A DNA stretch of 64,000 nucleotides from Clostridiales bacterium UBA4039 (GTDB taxonomy: Bacteria; Bacillota; Clostridia; Lachnospirales; Vallitaleaceae), in assembly GCA_002382805.1 (NCBI GenBank), contig DGAD01000053.1, positions 1 through 64,000 on the forward strand, in the 5' to 3' direction. The stretch's first letter is position 1; each line of letters opens with the position of its first letter. Under the pieces are notes generated by a model. That model made no database searches, was not told where the DNA came from, and saw only the letters and a program-made list of their open reading frames with translations. Both the position numbers and the translations under genes were made by a program. Shown here piece after piece: positions 6,732 to 16,008 of the stretch.

Positions 6732-7679
6732 TTAATCCTCCCTTGCTTCTCTTAAACTTTCTGCATACTGACTGATTTTTCTTAATCGGTGGTTAACACC
6801 TGATTTTCCAACGGGCTGAGACAACATCTGTCCGAGTTCTTTTAAACTTGCTTCGCTATGATCTAGTCGCAGTAAAGCCAGCTCCTCAAGACCTTCTGAC
6901 AGCGTATGTAAACCAACAGCTTCTTGAATATAATTTATATCTTCAATCTGCCGAACTGCGGCAGATACCGTTTTATTAAGATTGGCCGTTTCACAATTTA
7001 CAATGCGATTCACATTGTTGCGCATCTCTTTCAAGATGCGTAAATTTTCCAGTTTCATTAACGCCACATGTGCCTCGATAACATTGAGAAACTCAACAAT
7101 TTGAGCGCCCTCTTTTAAGTATACCACATAGTATTTTTTGCGAAGAACAATCTTGGCATCCATGTCAAAATGATTCATTAATTTGACCAGCTCTTTACTG
7201 TGGGACTGTCTAGCATCAACAATCTCTAGATGATATGTCTTATCCGGTTCGCTCATGGAACCCGCCGCTAAAAATGCACCTCGAATATATGATCTTCGAC
7301 AACACGTCGAGGCAACAATTAATGGATCAATTCGATAGTTTATGCTATTATCTTCCAACAAGTGGCATGCTTGTAAAACTTTTGTCACTTCTTGCCGCTT
7401 CAAAATATATATGTTATAGACTCTCTTCTTCTTTAAATATCGGCTTTTGCGCGTAACGACTTCAACACTAATATTAAATGTTTTCTTTAATAATGTAAAG
7501 TACTTTCTTGCAACTGTTGCATTTTCTGTCTGCACCATGATTCCATAACGATTTCGCTCTATATCAAACTCTATCGTCCCGCTCATATTAATAATCGCGG
7601 CAATTTCTGCAATTCGACAATGCCTTGGCGAATCAATCAGTCGAGCAGTTTCTTCTTTTATCGTCGATGAAAAGGACAC
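6732..7679 (-). CDS. whiA: DNA-binding protein WhiA
   Basis: A 315-residue WhiA, with an N-terminal degenerate LAGLIDADG homing-endonuclease fold (YIRGAFLAAGSMSEPDKTYH) and a C-terminal helix-turn-helix ending in KSGVNHRLRKI. In Gram-positive bacteria it affects cell division and chromosome segregation. The start is a GTG at 7679 preceded by AGAGGTGA. It lies 16 bases after yvcK, and the Crh-like gene follows after five bases. Confidence 0.95.
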   Translation of the reverse strand: MSFSSTIKEETARLIDSPRHCRIAEIAAIINMSGTIEFDIERNRYGIMVQTENATVARKYFTLLKKTFNISVEVVTRKSRYLKKKRVYNIYILKRQEVTKVLQACHLLEDNSINYRIDPLIVASTCCRRSYIRGAFLAAGSMSEPDKTYHLEIVDARQSHSKELVKLMNHFDMDAKIVLRKKYYVVYLKEGAQIVEFLNVIEAHVALMKLENLRILKEMRNNVNRIVNCETANLNKTVSAAVRQIEDINYIQEAVGLHTLSEGLEELALLRLDHSEASLKELGQMLSQPVGKSGVNHRLRKISQYAESLREARED

Positions 7680-7695
7680 TTGTCTTCACCTCTTC

Positions 7696-8649
7696 CTATA
7701 ATTCAATAATAATCTCGGCTAATTTTTCTGCATTATGACGGATATAACCACTCTCTTTAGAATACCATCCAATCTGATCTGTAATGACATTTCTATAGAC
7801 ATCTATATCAATATCATTGATTACCTTAATGGAATGCTCTTCCAAATAGCGCTTACGTACTTCTTCATCAAACTGCGAATCATCGGCAATAATATATTGT
7901 AACACATCTTTTCCTAGATATTTTTCGATGGCATCTACATGCATTTTTAGGGTATAACCATCGGTCTCTCCCGGCTGTGTCATGATATTACCTACGTAGA
8001 CAATCGTTGCAAATGATTGCTTAATGGCATCCACAACACCGCTTACCAATAAATTCGGAATAATGCTTGTATATAAGCTTCCCGGTCCCAAAACAACCAA
8101 ATCCGCTTTTAAAATCGCTTCAATGGCTTTTGGATAGGGTTGTACTTCTTGCGGAACCAATTCAACTCCCATAATACGTTTATAACTGCTTTTATTTGTA
8201 TAAACAATCTCATGTTCTCCAATAACTGTTGTTCCATCTTCATAGGTAGCTTTTAATTGAATATCTTCCATCGAAACAGGAAGCACCTGCCCTTTTACCG
8301 CAAGAACTTCATTTGCTTTTTCAACCGCTTTTTCAAAGCTTCCATAAACTGACGTTAAGGCGGCTAAAAATAGATTTCCAAAATTATGATCTTTAAGCAC
8401 CCCATCATGAAAACGGTATTGAAACACTTCTTTCATAATAGGTTCAGTTTCAGCTAAAGCTAATAGACAGTTACGAATATCACCTGGCGGCAACATATTC
8501 ATCTCTTTTCTTAAGATTCCCGAATGTCCCCCGTTATCAGCTACCGTAACGATCGCTGTAAGTTCATCGGTATATTCTTTTAAGCCCCGAAGCATTGTTG
8601 ATAGGCCGGTTCCGCCTCCAATGCATACAATCCTTTTATTTTTATACAT
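7696..8649 (-). CDS. yvcK: Gluconeogenesis factor YvcK
   Basis: A 317-residue CofD-like protein. The glycine-rich GGGTGLSTMLRGLKEY at the start, ADNGGHSGILRKE and PPGDIRNCLLAL form the nucleotide-sugar binding site seen in YvcK/MgfK. In Bacillus it binds UDP-GlcNAc and is needed for growth on gluconeogenic carbon sources and for correct cell wall synthesis. It is nine bases downstream of rapZ. Confidence 0.93.
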   Translation of the reverse strand: MYKNKRIVCIGGGTGLSTMLRGLKEYTDELTAIVTVADNGGHSGILRKEMNMLPPGDIRNCLLALAETEPIMKEVFQYRFHDGVLKDHNFGNLFLAALTSVYGSFEKAVEKANEVLAVKGQVLPVSMEDIQLKATYEDGTTVIGEHEIVYTNKSSYKRIMGVELVPQEVQPYPKAIEAILKADLVVLGPGSLYTSIIPNLLVSGVVDAIKQSFATIVYVGNIMTQPGETDGYTLKMHVDAIEKYLGKDVLQYIIADDSQFDEEVRKRYLEEHSIKVINDIDIDVYRNVITDQIGWYSKESGYIRHNAEKLAEIIIEL

Positions 8650-8658
8650 AGCATCCTC

Positions 8659-9531
8659 TTACTTCCCTAAACGCGCATCTTTTTGAATATCTCGATGATA
8701 GACATTGACACTGTATTCATCTGCATCCAACCGTGCATAAAGCTCATTGGCTAACGTCACGGAACGGTGCTTGCCTCCGGTGCATCCTATTGCAATCACA
8801 AGTTGGTTTTTACCTTCTTGTACATAATGTGGGAGCAAAAACGAAATCATCTCCGTCAACTTGTTCATAAACACTTGTGCAGACTCCCATTTCATGACAT
8901 ACTCTTGTACTTCTTGATCGTTTCCACTTTTTGAGCGAAGCTCTTCCAGATAAAAAGGATTGGGAATAAAGCGCACATCAAAGACAAGGTCCGCATCTGA
9001 AGGAATTCCATATTTGAATCCAAAGGACAATACCGACACAATTAAGTTATCATAACTTTTTTCTTCTATAAATATTTTGTATATTTCATTTTTCAATTCT
9101 CGTGTCAGTAACGACGACGTATCGACAATATAATCTGCACGTCGTTTTGCTTCTTTTAACAGTTCGCGTTCCTGTGCAATCCCATCTTCTATGCGTCCAA
9201 TACTTACTAAGGGATGACGGCGACGCGTTTCTTTAAACCGCTTAACTAAGACGTCATCAGAGGATTCTAAAAAAACCATGTTAATCTCATAGTCAGCAGC
9301 TTTTAATTTATCAATTTCTTCAAACAACACATTGAAAAATTCTCCACCACGAACATCAATCCCTAGTGCCACATTATTGATACCCGAGTCTGGGCTAAAG
9401 CAGATATCAGCGAACTTTCCGATGAGTGTAGGCGGTAAGTTATCCACACAAAAATATCCTAGATCTTCAAGATTTTTTAATACGGTGCTTTTTCCTGCAC
9501 CCGACATACCTGTTATAATTGAAAATTGCAT
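8659..9531 (-). CDS. rapZ: RNase adapter protein RapZ
   Basis: A 290-residue RapZ/YvcJ. The N-terminal P-loop is GMSGAGKS, and the C-terminal domain carries GCTGGKHRSV. In enterobacteria it directs RNase E to the GlmZ RNA and senses glucosamine-6-P; in Firmicutes it is a nucleotide-binding protein of the conserved yvcI-N locus. Length is typical. murB lies 14 bases upstream. Confidence 0.94.
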   Translation of the reverse strand: MQFSIITGMSGAGKSTVLKNLEDLGYFCVDNLPPTLIGKFADICFSPDSGINNVALGIDVRGGEFFNVLFEEIDKLKAADYEINMVFLESSDDVLVKRFKETRRRHPLVSIGRIEDGIAQERELLKEAKRRADYIVDTSSLLTRELKNEIYKIFIEEKSYDNLIVSVLSFGFKYGIPSDADLVFDVRFIPNPFYLEELRSKSGNDQEVQEYVMKWESAQVFMNKLTEMISFLLPHYVQEGKNQLVIAIGCTGGKHRSVTLANELYARLDADEYSVNVYHRDIQKDARLGK

Positions 9532-9545
9532 CTTATCTCCTTAAT

Positions 9546-10469
9546 TCACCGCTCACCAATAACTTTGACTTCTCGTTCCAACGTTACCTGAAACTTCGCA
9601 TAGACAACCGTTTGAATATGTTCAATGAGCGCCAATACGTCTGAGCAGGTCGCCTCACCTACATTAATAATAAATCCACAATGTTTTTCTGACACCATCG
9701 CATCTCCAACCCGGTATCCCGCAAGACCGGAGTCCATAATAAGCTTTCCTGCAAAATATCCCTCCGGACGTTTAAATGTGCTTCCCGCACTTGGAAATTC
9801 TAATGGCTGTTTTTCTTTGCGACGTTTGTTCAGTTCAAACATAATCCGTCGAATCTCTGTTTGATCTCCTTTTTGAAGTTCTATCACAACGTCTAGGGCA
9901 ATCATGTGCCGATCTTGCAACATGCTGTGGCGATACGCAAACGCTAGCTCATCATGTGTAAATTCAAATAGGTTCCCCTCCATGTCTACTGCTGTGACCC
10001 GGCGCACAACTTGCTCCATCTCGCCTCCGTAGGCGCCTGCATTCATAAAGACAGCTCCACCTAGGGTTCCTGGAATCCCTGAGGCAAACTCAAGCCCTGT
10101 TAAGCTGGCACGCGCTGCTGCATTGGCCACTTGACTAAGTCTAGCACCCGCTTGAGCTATTATCCTTGTCTGATCGACCGTTATTGTATTAAATGATTTG
10201 TATAGTTGAATCACTACACCACGAAAGCCTTCATCTGTAACCAAAAGGTTGCTTCCATTGCCAAGGATAAATAGAGGCATCTCTTCTTGTTTACAAAGCT
10301 TAATTATACGACTAACCTGCATGTTGGTTTTTGGAAAGATCAAGTAATCTGCAGGTCCTCCTATCTTAAATGATGTATATTCTTTTAAAGGTTCATCACA
10401 TAATACCTGATCTTTTGATATTATGTCATACACCTTATTTAAAAATCCTTGCTTTTTTGTTAGCGGCAT
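9546..10469 (-). CDS. murB: UDP-N-acetylenolpyruvoylglucosamine reductase
   Basis: MurB reduces UDP-GlcNAc-enolpyruvate to UDP-MurNAc with NADPH and FAD, the second committed step of peptidoglycan precursor synthesis. FAD-binding signatures GNGSNLLV and GIPGTLGGAVFMNAGAYGGE are present, and FPSAGSTFKRP carries the catalytic serine of the type II enzyme. The start at 10469 is chosen because GGAG lies seven bases upstream; the ATG four codons earlier has no ribosome binding site. It is the first gene of the minus-strand operon running to yfcE. Confidence 0.95.
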   Translation of the reverse strand: MPLTKKQGFLNKVYDIISKDQVLCDEPLKEYTSFKIGGPADYLIFPKTNMQVSRIIKLCKQEEMPLFILGNGSNLLVTDEGFRGVVIQLYKSFNTITVDQTRIIAQAGARLSQVANAAARASLTGLEFASGIPGTLGGAVFMNAGAYGGEMEQVVRRVTAVDMEGNLFEFTHDELAFAYRHSMLQDRHMIALDVVIELQKGDQTEIRRIMFELNKRRKEKQPLEFPSAGSTFKRPEGYFAGKLIMDSGLAGYRVGDAMVSEKHCGFIINVGEATCSDVLALIEHIQTVVYAKFQVTLEREVKVIGER

Positions 10470-10555
10470 ACGCTTCTCCATTCTGTAATGCTCTTGTATT
10501 TACTCTAAGAAAATTTCTTTGTCCTCTAATTATATCATGGACCTTCTAAAAAAGG

Positions 10556-10591
10556 TATATAAAAGGACCGAACAGAATCTGAACGGCCCTA
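10556..10591 (-). terminator. Terminator after the parvulin gene
   Basis: On the minus strand AGGGCCG and CGGTCCT form a stem with an imperfect upper part, followed by TTTTAT, just after the parvulin stop. Confidence 0.65.
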
Positions 10592-10602
10592 GGAGTCATA
10601 GC

Positions 10603-11361
10603 TTATTTCAATGCTTCAGGATTCACTTTTACAGGATACTCTTTTTTCAATTCGTCCACTGCCTTAAAGTATACATCCGCTTGCTTTGCTTGTGCCAACT
10701 GCCCTTGAATTGCATCTTTTACTTGCTCAAGAGGTTGAACCGCTGCTGGGATTACTGCATCGACAATCAATAAATGGAATCCAAATTGTGTTTGTACTGG
10801 TCCTACAAGCTCTCCGATAGTTGCATCAAATGCCGCATCTTCAAATTCTTTGACCATTTGGCCACGTCCAAATTCTCCAAGCTCACCACCACGTTCTTTT
10901 GAAGGACATGTTGAGTGCTCTTTTGCTGCATCTTCAAAGCTTTTTCCGTCTTCGATTTCTTGTTTAACTTCAAGTGCTTTTTCTTCTGTATCTACAAGGA
11001 TATGCTTTGCACTCGCTTTTTCTGTTTCTGTATATTGGTCTCTATTTTCATCATAATGTGTACTAATCTCATCATCAGAAACCTCAATGCCTTCAAACAA
11101 TTTATTTACAGCATAGCGTTGTAATAAAGTTCTTGCTGTATCTTCTAAGATTTTTTGAAAGTTTTCTTCTGCGTCAAGACCATTTTTCTTTGCGTCTAAG
11201 TATAAAAGTTCACCTGCAATCATTTCATCAAGTAAACGTACGCGTCCTTCTTCACCAGCAACACTTGCTGCATGCTCTTGAGGAATATTTCTTAAAATAT
11301 TGATCATTTGCTCTTTTGTGATTTCCACATCACCAACTGTAGCTAATACAACTTTTTCCAT
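10603..11361 (-). CDS. Cytoplasmic parvulin-type peptidyl-prolyl isomerase
   Basis: A 252-residue protein with an N-terminal SurA/PrsA-like helical region and a parvulin domain at about residues 105-205 (ASAKHILVDTEEKALEVKQE, then GGELGEFGRGQMVKEFEDAA and QFGFHLL). Unlike PrsA it has no signal peptide or lipobox, so it should act in the cytoplasm as a folding helper. The start at 11361 has TAGGAG seven bases upstream; the ATG five codons earlier overlaps that site. It is monocistronic with its own terminator. Confidence 0.88.
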   Translation of the reverse strand: MEKVVLATVGDVEITKEQMINILRNIPQEHAASVAGEEGRVRLLDEMIAGELLYLDAKKNGLDAEENFQKILEDTARTLLQRYAVNKLFEGIEVSDDEISTHYDENRDQYTETEKASAKHILVDTEEKALEVKQEIEDGKSFEDAAKEHSTCPSKERGGELGEFGRGQMVKEFEDAAFDATIGELVGPVQTQFGFHLLIVDAVIPAAVQPLEQVKDAIQGQLAQAKQADVYFKAVDELKKEYPVKVNPEALK

Positions 11362-11460
11362 TTTGTCTCCTAACATAAATTTATTTTAGTTTTCATTCTA
11401 TAGTATTACATATTTTACTTGTTTTCGCAACAGTCGAAACGGATTTTATCCCTTGCTTAC

Positions 11461-11489
11461 TTGTAGCATTATAAGCGTTGGTGTATAAT
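11461..11489 (+). promoter_or_regulatory. galM promoter
   Basis: TTGTAG, 17 bases, TATAAT, about 57 bases upstream of the galM start codon. Confidence 0.55.
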
Positions 11490-11545
11490 GGATTTTATCG
11501 TAAAATTGTTTGCAAAAATCTAGTGTAGAGAAGGAGATATGCATT

Positions 11546-12595
11546 ATGGAAATCAGCAAAAAGCTCTTTGGAAAAACTCAAGCCGGCGATGATGTGATGG
11601 AGTATACACTCACGAATGAAGCAGGTGCCAGTGTATCCATTTTAAACCTAGGGGGAATCATCCGAAGTATCAACGTACCTGATCAAGACGGTGTCTTTAA
11701 AAATGTTGCCATTAGCTATGATGATGTTCAAAAGTATGAAACTTATGATGGATATATTGGCGCTATGATTGGTCGTGTCGGCGGGCGGATTTCCGGCGCT
11801 TCCTTTGACATTGACGACACCACATATACTTTAGCCAAAAACGATGGTAACAACAACTTACATGGAGGTCTTAATGCTTTTGACAAGCAAATATGGGAAG
11901 TCAGCGAATACTGCAGTCAGGAAAAAGCCAGTATTACCTTACATCATATGAGTCCCGATATGACCGAGGGCTTTCCAGGCAATCTAGATTGTACCGTCAG
12001 TTATTCTTTTGATAATACCAACGCCCTCACCCTTCAATACACGTGTACAACTGATAAAAAAACCTTTGTTAACATGACTAATCACTGCTATTTCAACCTA
12101 AGTGGAGACTATTCAACAACGATTCATGACCATGAATTAGAAATTCAAGCAACCCGATATACTCCAGTAAATGAAGAGACTATCGCTACTTGTCTTAGCC
12201 CTGTAGAAGGTACGGTCTTTGATTTTCGTGTAGCAAAACCTATTGGTAAAAATATCAATGACGATGTAGAGCAAATTCGTATCGCCGGTGGATACGATCA
12301 CGCTTTTGAGCTTAATCAGCCATCAAGCGCCCCTTTAATCGTTGCCAAAGACCCAAAAACAGGTCGCATCATGGAAGTCACCACAGATGCTGCATGTGTC
12401 GTTTTCTATTCTGGAAATTATATTGATAATACCTTTATTGCCAGCGATAATATTCCCCTTCAAAAGCAAGCAGCCTTTTGCCTAGAAACCCAGTATTACC
12501 CGGATGCTCTTAATGCACCATTTGTTGAAAGCCGCTTTCTAGAACCGGGACAAATATATCGAACAAAGACAACCTATCGATTTAAAAACAACTAA
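11546..12595 (+). CDS. galM: Aldose 1-epimerase (mutarotase)
   Basis: A 349-residue galactose mutarotase-type enzyme that interconverts alpha and beta anomers of aldoses. The substrate-binding and catalytic residues lie in LHGG, TNHCYFNLSG, GGYDHAFEL and the C-terminal LETQYYPDA (catalytic Glu). The start at 11546 follows AAGGAGAT; the upstream in-frame ATG has no such site. It stands alone and converges with proA, with only nine bases between the two stops. Confidence 0.92.
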   Translation: MEISKKLFGKTQAGDDVMEYTLTNEAGASVSILNLGGIIRSINVPDQDGVFKNVAISYDDVQKYETYDGYIGAMIGRVGGRISGASFDIDDTTYTLAKNDGNNNLHGGLNAFDKQIWEVSEYCSQEKASITLHHMSPDMTEGFPGNLDCTVSYSFDNTNALTLQYTCTTDKKTFVNMTNHCYFNLSGDYSTTIHDHELEIQATRYTPVNEETIATCLSPVEGTVFDFRVAKPIGKNINDDVEQIRIAGGYDHAFELNQPSSAPLIVAKDPKTGRIMEVTTDAACVVFYSGNYIDNTFIASDNIPLQKQAAFCLETQYYPDALNAPFVESRFLEPGQIYRTKTTYRFKNN

Positions 12596-12604
12596 AATCA
12601 TATA

Positions 12605-13885
12605 TTACTTAATGTGTCGATGGGTGAATTTTTTTATACCTTGTGCATAGTCACCTGCAATTTGCCCATGCCCATAAAGTTTGTACTTATAGATTAATAG
12701 CCCATCAAGTCCAACTGGACCCCTTGCATGTATTTTGTTGGTACTAATCCCAACCTCCGCACCAAATCCATATCTAAACCCATCACTAAATCGTGTTGAA
12801 CAATTGTGAAAAACATTTCCTGAATCAACCAGCATCATAAATGTTTTTGCTTTGTCTTTGTTTTGTGTCACAATCGTCTCTGTATGTCCCGAACCATAAG
12901 TATTAATATGTTCTATTGCATCTTCCATACTATCAACAATTCGAATCGAAATTTCATAATCTAGATATTCTGTTTTCCAGTCTTGTTCTGTTGCCGGTTC
13001 ACAGTCAATAATCATCTGTGTTTTTTCACACCCATGGATGCGAACATTAAAGGGTGCATATGCTGCAGCTAATTTAGGCAAAAACTCTTTGGCGATGCCT
13101 CGATGCACTAATAGTGTTTCCATGGCATTACATACAGCCACATACTGGGTTTTTGAATCTAGCGCAACATCAACAGCCATCTGTATATCCGCATCCCGAT
13201 GAATATATCCATGGCAGATGCCATCGGCATGGCCTAGAACCGGAATCCTTGAATTTTCGATAATATATCGCACAAATGCGTTGGAGCCTCTTGGAATAAT
13301 CAAGTCAATATATTCATCAAGACCTAGCATTTTAGACACTTCTGCTCGGGATTCAATATTATGAATCCATGCACTAGGAATCCCCGCTTCATCCGTTGCC
13401 TGAATAATAAGTTCGGTCAAAACCTTATTCGTTCTTTTTGCTTCACTTCCACCCTTTAGCATAACTGCATTGCCACTTTTTAAACAAAGGCTTGCAATCT
13501 GAACAAGGGCATCCGGGCGCGACTCGAAGATAACACCTATCAGACCAATAGGGCAACTTTCTTTAACCAACATCAACCCATGATCAAGTTCAGTTTTTAA
13601 CAATTCTTGTCCCACAGGGTCCTCTAGTTTGATTAAACTGTGTATTCCTTCCACCACTTCTTCAATCTTTGCATCATCAAAACGCAGTCTTTTCAGTAAC
13701 GGCGCTTCTAAATGTTCTGCTTCGCTTTGTTCTAAGTCTAATTGGTTTGCCGTTATAATCATCTTCTTGTTGGCCACCAATACTTCAGCAATATTTTTCA
13801 AAGCCTTATTCTTTAGTTTCGTTGATGATGCCGCTAATTTAATTGATGCCTTTTTCGCTTGTGCCGCAGCTTCTAACATGCTCAT
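12605..13885 (-). CDS. proA: Glutamate-5-semialdehyde dehydrogenase
   Basis: A 426-residue gamma-glutamyl phosphate reductase of proline synthesis. It matches ProA throughout, with the catalytic cysteine in VAVCNAMETLLVH and the FESRPD and IIPRGSNAFV blocks. The start at 13885 follows GGAGGT; the longer frame would read through a terminator hairpin. proB is not adjacent, so glutamate 5-kinase must be encoded elsewhere. Confidence 0.95.
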   Translation of the reverse strand: MSMLEAAAQAKKASIKLAASSTKLKNKALKNIAEVLVANKKMIITANQLDLEQSEAEHLEAPLLKRLRFDDAKIEEVVEGIHSLIKLEDPVGQELLKTELDHGLMLVKESCPIGLIGVIFESRPDALVQIASLCLKSGNAVMLKGGSEAKRTNKVLTELIIQATDEAGIPSAWIHNIESRAEVSKMLGLDEYIDLIIPRGSNAFVRYIIENSRIPVLGHADGICHGYIHRDADIQMAVDVALDSKTQYVAVCNAMETLLVHRGIAKEFLPKLAAAYAPFNVRIHGCEKTQMIIDCEPATEQDWKTEYLDYEISIRIVDSMEDAIEHINTYGSGHTETIVTQNKDKAKTFMMLVDSGNVFHNCSTRFSDGFRYGFGAEVGISTNKIHARGPVGLDGLLIYKYKLYGHGQIAGDYAQGIKKFTHRHIK

Positions 13886-13913
13886 ATCATACCTCCAGTA
13901 AAAAAAGTTAAAC

Positions 13914-13943
13914 AAAAAGCAGTACATCATGTACTGCTTTATC
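13914..13943 (-). terminator. Terminator after the PilZ gene
   Basis: AAAGCAGTACA and TGTACTGCTTT form a 10-11 base-pair stem followed by TTGTTT on the minus strand. It separates the PilZ transcript from proA. Confidence 0.85.
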
Positions 13944-13963
13944 TCTTAGTCACGCACATCTTT

Positions 13964-14323
13964 CTATACTTCTGAATCCATATCATTAAGAATCGATTCA
14001 TATTCATCTACTTTTTTAGATAAGAACTCTGCCAGTCCAACAAATTCACATCCAAAATGATATCCCTGGTCAATCTTTTCTTTACGGATAATTTTAATGA
14101 CACAATAGAAAAAACGTACTTCATCAAATTGAATCTTTGCGTTAAAGTAGTAATCTAATGGCAATTCATCTTTGCACAAAAAGCCGATACCACGTTTTGA
14201 AATATCGACGACTTCAATCGATTCATTTATGTCGCTAATAATTTCATTATCTTGTCTAAAGAGTTTGTCAATATCAATGATTAACTTAATTGGCAAACGT
14301 TTATACTTTCTGCGTTCTTTCAT
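13964..14323 (-). CDS. PilZ domain protein (c-di-GMP receptor)
   Basis: A 119-residue stand-alone PilZ domain. It has the arginine motif (ERRKYKRLP, residues 3-11) and the D-x-S-x-x-G motif (VDISKRGIG) that together bind cyclic di-GMP. The rest is the six-stranded barrel. The target is unknown. The gene upstream encodes a degenerate GGDEF-like protein, so both may belong to c-di-GMP signalling, perhaps of motility. The ribosome binding site is GGAGAAGGTG. Confidence 0.88.
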   Translation of the reverse strand: MKERRKYKRLPIKLIIDIDKLFRQDNEIISDINESIEVVDISKRGIGFLCKDELPLDYYFNAKIQFDEVRFFYCVIKIIRKEKIDQGYHFGCEFVGLAEFLSKKVDEYESILNDMDSEV

Positions 14324-14393
14324 CTATTCACCTTCTCCGTCTCATATTCTTACACCTTCATTATAATACAAAACATATGAAGAAACAAGCAAG

Positions 14394-15263
14394 TTATATT
14401 CGCTTAAACAGATTACGATACGCCATAAGTTTTGTGCGATCTTTAAATATATCTTGAATATCCTCTTGATCTAATAATTTACTGTCATGAATGCCTTTTA
14501 GCAATTTTTCATAGATTTCTTGATACGATTGACCATCTTCATCTAGTGTAAGTCCATGAACATATACTTTGTCTTTACGCGCTATCTTAAAGGGTTCCCT
14601 AAGCTCTTCAAACACCCGTCGAACCTTGTTTTCTACTTCAACCAGAAGATTTTTGGGAGTAAACGGACACAACATCATGTATGTGTTTGCATCATCTTCT
14701 ATATAAATCATATCCGTCTCTCGTAGATGTTCTTTTAGTTTTCCAGAAAAAATATCCTTGTGTTCATCAGACATCTCCGGTGGAGAAATCATAATAAACG
14801 ACAAGGGATAATTACCTCGTGTTGCTCGGTTTATCTCAACCCGCACTGCATCTTGTAGGTTCTCAGGATGAACTGGATGAGTTTTACTTTCCGGCGCCAT
14901 CTTATTAATAAGTGCAATCATCTTGCGCTTCATGGATTCCGGTTCAATCGGATGGGTTAACACATCATCAATCTGTATTTTTTGGCTTTCATCAATAAAC
15001 TCTATTGAGTACCTTGGATAAATAGCAAGGATTTTCCAGCCTTTGTCCTTAATCGCTTTAACGCGTTCATATTCTTCTTGTGTGACATTGCCTGTAAACT
15101 CATAAATAAATATACGATTGCCTTGTGTATATAATTGCAACTTAAAGCTCAATTCTTCTTCTTCAAAGCATTCCATAAACTGGACTTGTAAATGTGTCAG
15201 CAAACTAATCAAGTTTCTTTTTATTTGATAATCTCGTACAAACAATAAGACTTTTCCATTCAT
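14394..15263 (-). CDS. Receiver-like plus degenerate GGDEF-like protein
   Basis: A 289-residue cytoplasmic protein. Residues 1-120 have the alternating pattern of a response regulator receiver (KVLLFVRDYQIKRNLISLL, then a DDVLTHP end), but the phosphoacceptor aspartate is not recognisable. Residues 130-260 resemble a GGDEF domain: VEINRATRGNYPLSFIMISP, LRETDMIYIEDDANTYMMLC. The GGDEF signature itself is absent (EDDANTY at that place), so it should not make c-di-GMP. It could be a c-di-GMP-independent scaffold or nucleotide sensor. The family name is unknown to me. Confidence 0.55.
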   Translation of the reverse strand: MNGKVLLFVRDYQIKRNLISLLTHLQVQFMECFEEEELSFKLQLYTQGNRIFIYEFTGNVTQEEYERVKAIKDKGWKILAIYPRYSIEFIDESQKIQIDDVLTHPIEPESMKRKMIALINKMAPESKTHPVHPENLQDAVRVEINRATRGNYPLSFIMISPPEMSDEHKDIFSGKLKEHLRETDMIYIEDDANTYMMLCPFTPKNLLVEVENKVRRVFEELREPFKIARKDKVYVHGLTLDEDGQSYQEIYEKLLKGIHDSKLLDQEDIQDIFKDRTKLMAYRNLFKRI

Positions 15264-15279
15264 TGTATCACCTACTTTA

Positions 15280-15330
15280 AAGGTTATTTATATAGTCTAT
15301 ATCGACACATATATGTCTCTTCATAACCTT
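15280..15330 (-). other. Inverted-repeat leader upstream of the GGDEF-like gene
   Basis: AAGGTTAT (15280-15287) and ATAACCTT (15323-15330) enclose an inner palindrome GACACATATATGTC. The structure sits just upstream of the ribosome binding site of the GGDEF-like gene. No U-run follows, so it is not a standard terminator. It may be an mRNA leader structure or an operator. Confidence 0.35.
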
Positions 15331-15344
15331 AGGATAACAGGGTG

Positions 15345-15971
15345 TTATGCAAGGAACGGATTCATTCGCTTTTCATCGCCAATTGTTGTCGTATCTCCAT
15401 GCCCAGGATATACTACTGTCTCATCAGCAAGGGTTAGTAGACGCTTTTTCACATATTCCCGCAAGTCTGTATCCGGTCCATTATAGTATCCAGATGTACC
15501 AATTGTTCGGTAAAAAAGGGTATCTCCTGATACAACAAAGCCGTGCTCCTTATTATAAAAGCACACACTATAGCTTGTATGTCCCGGAACCACAATTAAA
15601 TCAAATGCTATAAACCCTACGTTCAATGATTGTTTGTCTTTTAAATCTATATCAATATCAAAAAACTGTTTTTCATGCTGTTTTTTAGCCCCTGCTTCCA
15701 TTTCTTCTTTTTCTAAACCATGCATACACACCTGTGGTGCTTGGCCTTGTTCCTTTAATGCTTCTACTAAAAAATTCACTCCGCCTACATGGTCAAAGTG
15801 TCCATGTGTAATAAGAATATGCGTAATGACTAAGTTTTCAGCTTCAATAGTATCAAGAACTTTAGCGCTTTTTGCACCCGGATCAATAATAATACCATGG
15901 TGTGTCGCTTCATCCCATATGATCATACAATTGGTTTGCAAAAAACTCACTTCTATGTTTTTTATTTTCAT
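15345..15971 (-). CDS. Glyoxalase II-like metallo-beta-lactamase hydrolase
   Basis: A 208-residue MBL-fold hydrolase. It has the two-metal motif THGHFDHVGG, then VVPGHTSYS, SGDTLFYRTIG and a C-terminal YPGHGDTTTIGDEKRMNPF, the usual pattern of small glyoxalase II-like thioesterases. The exact substrate cannot be read from sequence. The start at 15971 has GGAGG directly upstream; the alternative ATG overlaps that site. It lies 37 bases downstream of trxB and is probably co-transcribed. Confidence 0.88.
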   Translation of the reverse strand: MKIKNIEVSFLQTNCMIIWDEATHHGIIIDPGAKSAKVLDTIEAENLVITHILITHGHFDHVGGVNFLVEALKEQGQAPQVCMHGLEKEEMEAGAKKQHEKQFFDIDIDLKDKQSLNVGFIAFDLIVVPGHTSYSVCFYNKEHGFVVSGDTLFYRTIGTSGYYNGPDTDLREYVKKRLLTLADETVVYPGHGDTTTIGDEKRMNPFLA

Positions 15972-16008
15972 CTTTTCCTCCATTACTTCTTATGCACTCT
16001 CTATAGGT

